From assembly GCA_949948835.1 (NCBI GenBank), contig CATLHF010000006.1, positions 25,633 to 89,632 on the forward strand: a stretch of 64,000 bases of DNA, written 5' to 3'. This stretch comes from an uncultured Clostridia bacterium. GTDB lineage: Bacteria > Bacillota > Clostridia > TANB77 > CAG-508. The position numbers were made by a program, and so were the translations under genes. Shown here in pieces: positions 58,465-64,000 of this stretch (position 1 is the stretch's first letter; the number at the start of each line of letters is the position of its first letter). Under the pieces are notes generated by a model, which worked only from the letters and a program-made list of their open reading frames with translations, had not been told where the DNA came from and searched no databases.

Positions 58465-60610
58465 ATGGGACTTACCGCTAGTTCTTGCGGAAGTAGATTA
58501 TTAGAAGATGATATGCTTTTACTGCAAAAATCCTGTGATTATACCATTGCTTTAGCAGGAAATCCTAATGTTGGAAAAAGCACAATTTTTAATGCTTTAA
58601 CAGGAATGCATCAACATACTGGAAATTGGCCAGGGAAGACCGTAAGCAACGCTTGTGGTACATGCATACATAAAGAAAAAACTTTATTATTTGTTGATAT
58701 TCCAGGCACTTATTCGATTATGTCTAACTCTCAAGAAGAAGAAATCGCAAGAGATTATATTTGTTTTGGAAAACCAGATGCCACTGTTATTATTTTAGAC
58801 GCTACCTGTATTGAAAAAAATTTGAATTTGGTATTTCAAACATTAGAAATTACCAATAAAGTAGTCGTTTGTGTGAATCTATTAGATGAAGCTAAAAAGA
58901 AGCATATTCATATTGATTTAGAAAAACTATCTTCTTTTTTGGGTGTCCCTGTTGTTGGAACAACTGCTAGAAAAAAGAAAACATTAAACCATTTACTATC
59001 TACCATTGTAAAAGTAGCAAGTTCTGAAATTGTTTGCAAACCAAATCTTATAACATATCATCCTATTATTGAAGATAGTATTCTTATGTTAGAATCCAAA
59101 CTTCAAAACATTCTTCCTAAAGAATACTTACATTTATCTAGGTGGACAGCATTAAAGCTACTAGATGGAGAAAAAACGATTTTGTCTTCTATTGAAAATC
59201 ATTTTAATATTTCATTTTTAGATGAAGACTTACAAGGAAAGTTGGAAGAAGCATCGGAGCTTTTAACCCAAAATGATTTAGGAGAGGATAATTTTCGTGA
59301 TAAAATTGTTTCTAATATTGTATTAAAAGCAGAAGATATTTGTAGTAGAGTAGTTTCTTATGAAGAAATTACCCATTTAAATCGTGACCGAAAGATTGAC
59401 AAAATTCTAACTTCCAAAAAATTTGGTATTCCCATTATGATTCTATTTTTAGGAATTATCTTTTGGCTTACTATAACAGGTGCAAACTACCCATCTAGTT
59501 TGTTATCTGATTTTTTCGGATTTTTACAAGAAAAACTAATTCTTCTTTTTCATACACTTCATGCACCAGAATGGTTAACTGGTATTTTAATAGAAGGAAT
59601 GTTTCAAACCGTTTCATGGGTCGTATCCGTTATGCTACCTCCTATGGCAATTTTCTTTCCTCTGTTTACCATTTTAGAAGATTTAGGCTATTTACCACGA
59701 ATTGCATTCAATTTAGATAACTACTTTAAAAAAGCTTGCACCACTGGAAAGCAAGCACTCACCATGTGCATGGGTTTTGGTTGTAATGCAGCAGGTGTTG
59801 TTGGTTGTAGAATTATCGATTCCCCTCGCGAACGACTAATTGCTATTTTAACCAATGCTTTTGTTCCTTGTAATCGGAAGATTTCCTTTTCTAATTATGG
59901 TAGCAAGTATTTTCATTGGTGGTATTGCAGTAGGTATAAGAGCATCACTTTTATCGACCTTGGTTGTATTGTTGGTTATTCTACTTGGCATCTATTTAAC
60001 ATTAGTCGTGTCTAAAATTCTATCCAAAACCATACTAAAAGGCCTACCTTCTTCTTTTATTTTGGAACTACCTCCTTACAGAAAACCCCAAATTGGGAAG
60101 GTAATTGTTCGTTCATTGCTTGATAGAACTTTATATGTTTTAGGAAGAGCAATTGCTGTAGCTGCTCCTGTTGGTATCGTCATTTGGTTATTTGCAAACA
60201 TACAACTTGGCGGAATAAGCATTCTAACTTATATTGCCATGTTTTTAGACCCCTTTGCAAGACTTATGGGATTAGATGGTTATATTTTAACTGCTTTTAT
60301 TTTAGGATTACCAGCAAATGAAATTGTTCTTCCTATTATTTTAATGAGCTATATGGCTAAAGGTTCTTTAGTAAATCTTGATGATGCAAATGCTATTGGA
60401 ACAATTCTAGTTCAAAACGGATGGACCTTACTTACTGCCATTAATGTTATGATATTCACATTGCTACATTTTCCTTGTAGTACAACACTACTTACCATCA
60501 AAAAAGAAACTGGCAGTTGGAAATGGGCTATTATATCATTTATTCTTCCAACAGTATGTGGTATTGTCATTTGCATATGCACTACTTTGGTGTGGAATAT
60601 ATTTCTATAG
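58465..60610 (+). CDS. feoB: ferrous iron transporter B, read through a CGG +1 shift
   Basis: The recoded product has 714 residues. The G domain has GNPNVGKSTIFNALTG (G1), VDIPGTYSI (G3) and NLLDEAKKK (G4); the membrane part has the Gate motifs and TNAFVPCNGRFPFLI. The shift is AAT-CGG-A (C at 59875), which supplies the CNGRFP glycine; without it all later segments are lost. FeoB imports ferrous iron in a GTP-dependent way. The leading segment with MGLTASSCGSR has no clear role. AGGTGA precedes the ATG. Confidence 0.94.
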
Positions 60611-60616
60611 AGAAAA

Positions 60617-60640
60617 GAGGGTTCTCTAAAATGAACCCTC
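60617..60640. terminator. terminator between feoB and the monophosphatase gene
   Basis: GAGGGTT and AACCCTC arms with a 10-base loop, between the convergent genes. Confidence 0.75.
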
Positions 60641-61418
60641 TTATAAATACTTCGTTATCGTTTTAATCACTTCATCATGCACTTTTCCATTGCTAATTAC
60701 TGCTCCATTTATGCTTTCATCATACCTTTGTTCATTTCCAAATAAATCTGTAACCTTTCCTCCTGCTTCTTCTACAATAACTTTAACCGCTGCAATATCA
60801 CAATTTTTGTGCTTTGTTTCTGGAAAAATAGCAAGGCTAAAATCTCCGAGTTGCAACACACATACATGCTCTTATTATACTTCCTAATCCAATAAAATAT
60901 GTTTTCTTTCCTAACTCCCCAATTACTTTTGATATGTTATAATCTGCATTTGGCCACAAATCATAATGACATACTGTTTTCATACTATCTAATGCATAAT
61001 CATTTACTGTTATTCTTTCATCATTTTTGTATGCCCCTTTTCCTTTTATTGCTGTATATAAGTTATTTGTGAATGGGTCAAAAACCACTCCAACTTTTGA
61101 TTCTCCTTTAGCTACCAATGCAAGTGAAAATACTGCTACTGGGATATGTCTAGCATACATTGCAGTACCATCAACTGGGTCACATACCCATACATAGTCA
61201 GTTTTTCCAAATTGTTCTTCTTCACCATCTACTGAATGGTTTGGATATTGTTCCTTAACCTTTTTAATTAAATACGAATTTATCTCTGTATCTGCTAATG
61301 TTACAATCGTTTTATCCCCTTTATAACTTGCACCATTATCCATATTAAAATATTTTAGCATTATTTTTCCTGCTTCTTTGGCTATATCTTTAGCAAATTC
61401 TAAGTATTCTTCTTCCAT
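60641..61418 (-). CDS. inositol monophosphatase family protein, read through a CGG +1 shift
   Basis: The recoded product has 258 residues. Motifs are DGEEEQFGKTDYVWVCDPVDGTAMYARHIP with DPVDGT (metal-binding), then WPNADYNISKV and, after the shift, GDFSLAIFPETKHKNCDIAAVKVIVEEAGGKVTDLFGN. The shift ACT-CGG-A (C at 60848) gives CVATGDFSLA, where family members have a Gly. Substrate may be inositol phosphate or another phosphate; context does not tell. It is probably cotranscribed with the MBL gene upstream (20 bases). Confidence 0.88.
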
Positions 61419-61437
61419 TTACTTTTTCTCCACTCAA

Positions 61438-62094
61438 TTATTCTATTTCAATTGTTTCATCATTTTCTAATATTTCATATTCCACTTCATACTTGTCAAA
61501 CATTTCTTTAATAAAGTTATAGTCTGGTGGAAATGCTGGGTTATCCATATGAATTGGTAAAGTTATCACTGCTCCTACTTCTTTTGCATATAAGGCTACT
61601 TCAAATGCAGACATTGTTAGGCCATGTCCTGTTACTGGAACACACAAAATATCTGCTTTATATTCGTTTTTAAAACAGATTGTATCACTCGTTGTATATA
61701 ATCTGTTGTCTCCATCATCGATAATATAGCCAACATTTTCATGTATTTCTTTTGCACCTTTTAATAGTGGTTGATATCCATGTATTGCATGCACTACTTC
61801 TATTTTTATATTATCTAATTCAATAACATCTTTTTCTTTTACGATGTTTATATTTAAGGTCTTGTTTGCTTCCAAAACCTCTTTTGTTGAATATATTGTT
61901 ATATCTTTGTCTAGCTTTTCTAATACCTCTGTATTACAATGGTCCGGATGTTTATGTGTGATTAGAATAATATCTACCTTATTCCATATTTCAAAATACT
62001 CATCTTTATATTTTAATGTTCCTGGATCGATTAATATCTTTTTTCCTTTTGTTTCAACTAATAAACATGATTGTGGAAATTTTGTAATTTTCAT
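61438..62094 (-). CDS. MBL-fold metal-dependent hydrolase, UlaG-like
   Basis: The start is set at 62094, because TTGGAGG lies before that ATG; the longer reading lacks a ribosome site. The 218-residue protein has ILITHKHPDHCNTEVLEKL (HxHxDH), VHAIHGYQPL, DDGDNRLYTTSDTICF and ITLPIHMDNPAFPPDY, in the order of small UlaG-like beta-lactamase-fold hydrolases. The substrate is not known. A structured leader RNA lies upstream. Confidence 0.85.
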   Translation of the reverse strand: MKITKFPQSCLLVETKGKKILIDPGTLKYKDEYFEIWNKVDIILITHKHPDHCNTEVLEKLDKDITIYSTKEVLEANKTLNINIVKEKDVIELDNIKIEVVHAIHGYQPLLKGAKEIHENVGYIIDDGDNRLYTTSDTICFKNEYKADILCVPVTGHGLTMSAFEVALYAKEVGAVITLPIHMDNPAFPPDYNFIKEMFDKYEVEYEILENDETIEIE

Positions 62095-62136
62095 AACTAA
62101 TACCTCCAAATTTTTCCTTATCATATCATAACTTAA

Positions 62137-62443
62137 CAAAAAAATAAAGAAGCATCCTTATAAAAAGATACTTCTTAAGCAAAACTATATGAGCTCCCAT
62201 ATATAAGTGAGATCTAAAATCTCAAATTAGATTAATCTAATTATATAATATGTAATGGAATAAAATATATACCGTTCTAAAACCTTACTCTTAAAATTAT
62301 CCTTATATATTTCTATATAAGTAAGTACCACCTTATGTGGAAAATATTTATTAGAAAATTACTAATATTTTTATAAAAACATGTATGTGTATTCGCGGAT
62401 ACACATACGATTAATCTTGAACAACTACGATTATTCAAAGTTC
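62137..62443 (-). ncRNA. structured leader or small RNA upstream of the MBL gene
   Basis: A perfect promoter (62450-62478) starts a ~300-nt region with no ORF. It holds a 10-bp hairpin GTATGTGTAT/ATACACATAC around 62390-62415 and ends in an AAGAAGTATC/GGATGCTTCTT stem (62147-62176) and a long T run, 40 bases before the MBL start. It looks like an attenuator or riboswitch-type leader, or a separate RNA. I could not assign a family. Confidence 0.55.
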
Positions 62444-62449
62444 ATATTC

Positions 62450-62478
62450 ATAATAACATATTATTTTATGTTTGTCAA
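62450..62478 (-). promoter_or_regulatory. consensus promoter of the MBL leader
   Basis: On the minus strand TTGACA (62473-62478) and TATTAT (62450-62455) are 17 bases apart. Confidence 0.65.
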
Positions 62479-62545
62479 AATGTTTTTGGTCACTAACTCT
62501 ACTTAATCCTTTAAAATTTTTGCATAGCCATTCTATATAATTCCT

Positions 62546-63262
62546 TTAATAATTCTTTATATTTCTAACTTCTATACTAGGAATTGTAATTTCATGTGGT
62601 AAATCAAATACAAATTTTACAGTATTTGCAACATCTTCTGGTGTTAATCCATTATTCATTATATTCGCTGGCAATTCATTATTTGCTCTTTTATAAAAGT
62701 CTGTTTGTATTAATCCTGGACACACATCTGTTATCTTAATATTATTTTGTGCTAAATCATTTTGAATTGCTTTTCTAAATGCATTTGCACCTGTTTTTGA
62801 TGCATTATATATCGGAAATGGAGGTTCACACAATACTCCACTTTGAGAATTAATATTAATAATCTGTCCATAACCTTGTTTTTCCATAATTGGAAATATA
62901 CTTTTTATCATTGCTATTGTTCCAAAAACATTGGTATCAATAACTTTTTTTATTCTTTCTAAGTTATTCATCTTATTATAAATTGGTTGTTCCATTTTTG
63001 ATAAATCACCAGATATCCACATGCCCGCACAGTTTATTAAACAATCTATGGTTTCATAATTTTCTACTATTTGCTTAATTGTACCTACTATTTCTTTGTC
63101 ATTAGAAACATCACAAATATAATATTTTGCATTTATTTGTTTGGCTATCCTTTTTAAGTTTTCTTCATCTATATCAATTAAAATTAGATGATTATCTCTC
63201 AATATGTTTGCTATCGCTTTTCCTACACCATTTGCTGCTCCTGTAATAATTACATTTTTCAT
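62546..63262 (-). CDS. short-chain dehydrogenase/reductase
   Basis: The start is set at 63262, where AATGGAGG gives a good ribosome site. The 238-residue protein has TGAANGVGKAIA (TGxxxGxG cofactor motif), INCAGMW, the Asn and Ser catalytic region ININSQSGV, and YNASKTGANAF with Tyr and Lys, typical of classical SDRs. The substrate is unknown. It lies directly after the methyltransferase gene, in one operon. Confidence 0.88.
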   Translation of the reverse strand: MKNVIITGAANGVGKAIANILRDNHLILIDIDEENLKRIAKQINAKYYICDVSNDKEIVGTIKQIVENYETIDCLINCAGMWISGDLSKMEQPIYNKMNNLERIKKVIDTNVFGTIAMIKSIFPIMEKQGYGQIININSQSGVLCEPPFPIYNASKTGANAFRKAIQNDLAQNNIKITDVCPGLIQTDFYKRANNELPANIMNNGLTPEDVANTVKFVFDLPHEITIPSIEVRNIKNY

Positions 63263-63281
63263 AATTTTCCTCCATTTCATC

Positions 63282-63893
63282 TTACCAAATCTTAATAATC
63301 CCTGCACATTCTGAATATGGTATGAATTCACTATTTTTGAATTCTTTCTTTATCTCATCATATACAAAATATATCTCTTCATTGTCCCAATGTTCTTGGT
63401 ATTTTTCCTTGCATTTTTCTAAATCATTTCTTGTTTGAAATGCAATATCTCCAATATAAATTACACAACCTTTATTTAATAGTAACAGTTCTTTTATAAA
63501 ATCAACTTTCTTTTTATCTGTCAGGTGATGTAATGCATATGTTGCTATAATAGCATCATATTTTCGCTTTTTCAATTCTTCTACTAATCCTATTGAAAAA
63601 TCTCCTTTATATAACTTTGCATTTGGCATTTTCTTTTTTGCTAATTCTATCATTTTATCTGAAAAATCTTGTCCATATATGTTACATCCCTTTTCATATA
63701 ATTTGAGAGTTAATGTTGCTGTTCCAAAGCCAATATCTAATACATTTTTCGAAGAATTTTCTAATATACAATTGTATATTGCATTTAAAATTTTATTGTA
63801 ACCTGCAAATGGATATGCGTTATCATTATCATGTATTTCTACTGTTTCATCGTAATGATCTGACCACAAATCAAACCCTTTATTATCAAGCAT
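63282..63893 (-). CDS. class I SAM-dependent methyltransferase
   Basis: The start is set at 63893, where GAGGAG precedes the ATG. The 203-residue protein has DNKGFDLWSDHYDETVE at the start, LDIGFGTATLTLKLYEKGC (SAM motif I), IYGQDFSDKMIELAK and DAIIATYALHHLT (motif post-I and IV). It ends with SECAGIIKIW. It resembles small YrrT/UbiE-type methylases; substrate unknown. Just upstream of the SDR gene. Confidence 0.8.
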   Translation of the reverse strand: MLDNKGFDLWSDHYDETVEIHDNDNAYPFAGYNKILNAIYNCILENSSKNVLDIGFGTATLTLKLYEKGCNIYGQDFSDKMIELAKKKMPNAKLYKGDFSIGLVEELKKRKYDAIIATYALHHLTDKKKVDFIKELLLLNKGCVIYIGDIAFQTRNDLEKCKEKYQEHWDNEEIYFVYDEIKKEFKNSEFIPYSECAGIIKIW

Positions 63894-63911
63894 ATTATTT
63901 CTCCTCATCTA

Positions 63912-64000
63912 TTACAAATACTGTTTAAATTTATATGAATGCTTTATAAATTTATTATTCTCATACAGTTCATTTAATAATTCATATACTCTATCTAAAT
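63912..64000 (-). CDS. C-terminal fragment of a gene entering from the right edge
   Basis: Reading leftward from the window edge there is an open frame (LDRVYELLNELYENNKFIKH) that stops at TAA 63912-63914, just before the methyltransferase ribosome site. Only 28 residues are visible, so it is a likely upstream gene of the same operon; no product can be named. Confidence 0.45.
   Translation of the reverse strand, partial: LDRVYELLNELYENNKFIKHSYKFKQYL

Noticed and set aside
62140..62545. T-box before the MBL gene
   Set aside because: A GGTGGTAC-like string is present, but the full T-box core and a synthetase-type gene are lacking.

Overview
The window looks like the chromosome of an AT-rich, Gram-positive, probably spore-forming member of the Clostridia. 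Signs of this are a serine T-box before serS, a CIRCE operator before groES-groEL, DivIVA/SepF division genes, GatCAB, DisA, a SpoVB-type flippase and a YlmC/YmxH PRC-barrel gene. I cannot name the species. No tRNA, rRNA, CRISPR array or intact transposase was seen.

The main observation concerns the codon CGG. Fourteen genes appear broken by single-base frameshifts (17 sites): rluD, tagA-like, lspA (two), ylmC/ymxH, a TrmH-family methylase (two), a pilin-like/FGE-domain gene (two), a beta-CASP nuclease, ftsK, an HlyD-like adaptor, miaA, a Cys-rich peptide, purN, feoB and an inositol monophosphatase. Every break lies exactly at an in-frame CGG followed by A or T. Skipping the C and reading GGA or GGT as Gly restores the family sequence each time, usually at a conserved glycine such as the FtsK Walker A Gly. 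CGG is common out of frame in intact genes. In my by-eye scan it was in frame without a shift in only two genes (1-297 and 50023-50514, two codons each). This pattern suggests genome-wide +1 recoding at CGG, by a hungry-codon shift or a four-base-reading tRNA-Gly, rather than random error or gene decay. Coordinates of the affected genes below are given for the recoded full-length product.

Layout. 1-2.6 kb: a membrane-protein fragment, HU and a MurJ/SpoVB-like flippase. 2.7-6.4 kb: an isolated VirD4/TraG-like ATPase, a Xre regulator and a replication-relaxation-like wHTH protein, probably a mobile-element remnant. 6.4-12.3 kb: a leftward cluster of S1-domain protein, rluB, rluD, tagA-like, lspA, a polytopic membrane protein and ylmC/ymxH. 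12.5-15.2 kb: an accessory island with a putative PD-(D/E)XK nuclease and dinD, bounded on one side by a decayed copy of the ylmC/ymxH 5' half. 15.2-18 kb: T-box, serS, engB and a DUF4364 gene.

18-33.5 kb: TrmH-family methylase, mfd, mscL with a zinc ribbon, CYTH, rpsT, two Fic remnants, gatCAB, a cyclophilin, the pilin/FGE gene, disA and radA. 33.48-33.82 kb: two consensus promoters facing each other around a 37-residue hydrophobic peptide gene and a small RNA, a likely type I toxin-antitoxin. 33.9-49.2 kb: GH15-like glucanase, a structured RNA, beta-CASP nuclease, ftsK, rsmD, divIVA, sepF, an HlyD-like adaptor, miaA and mutL.

49.2-64 kb: small Cys-rich peptides, groESL, pyrG, purF, purN, purD, feoAB, an inositol monophosphatase, an MBL hydrolase with a structured leader, a short-chain dehydrogenase and a SAM methyltransferase. 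Palindromic elements sit between many genes, including an 84-bp one shared by the purN and purD 3' ends.
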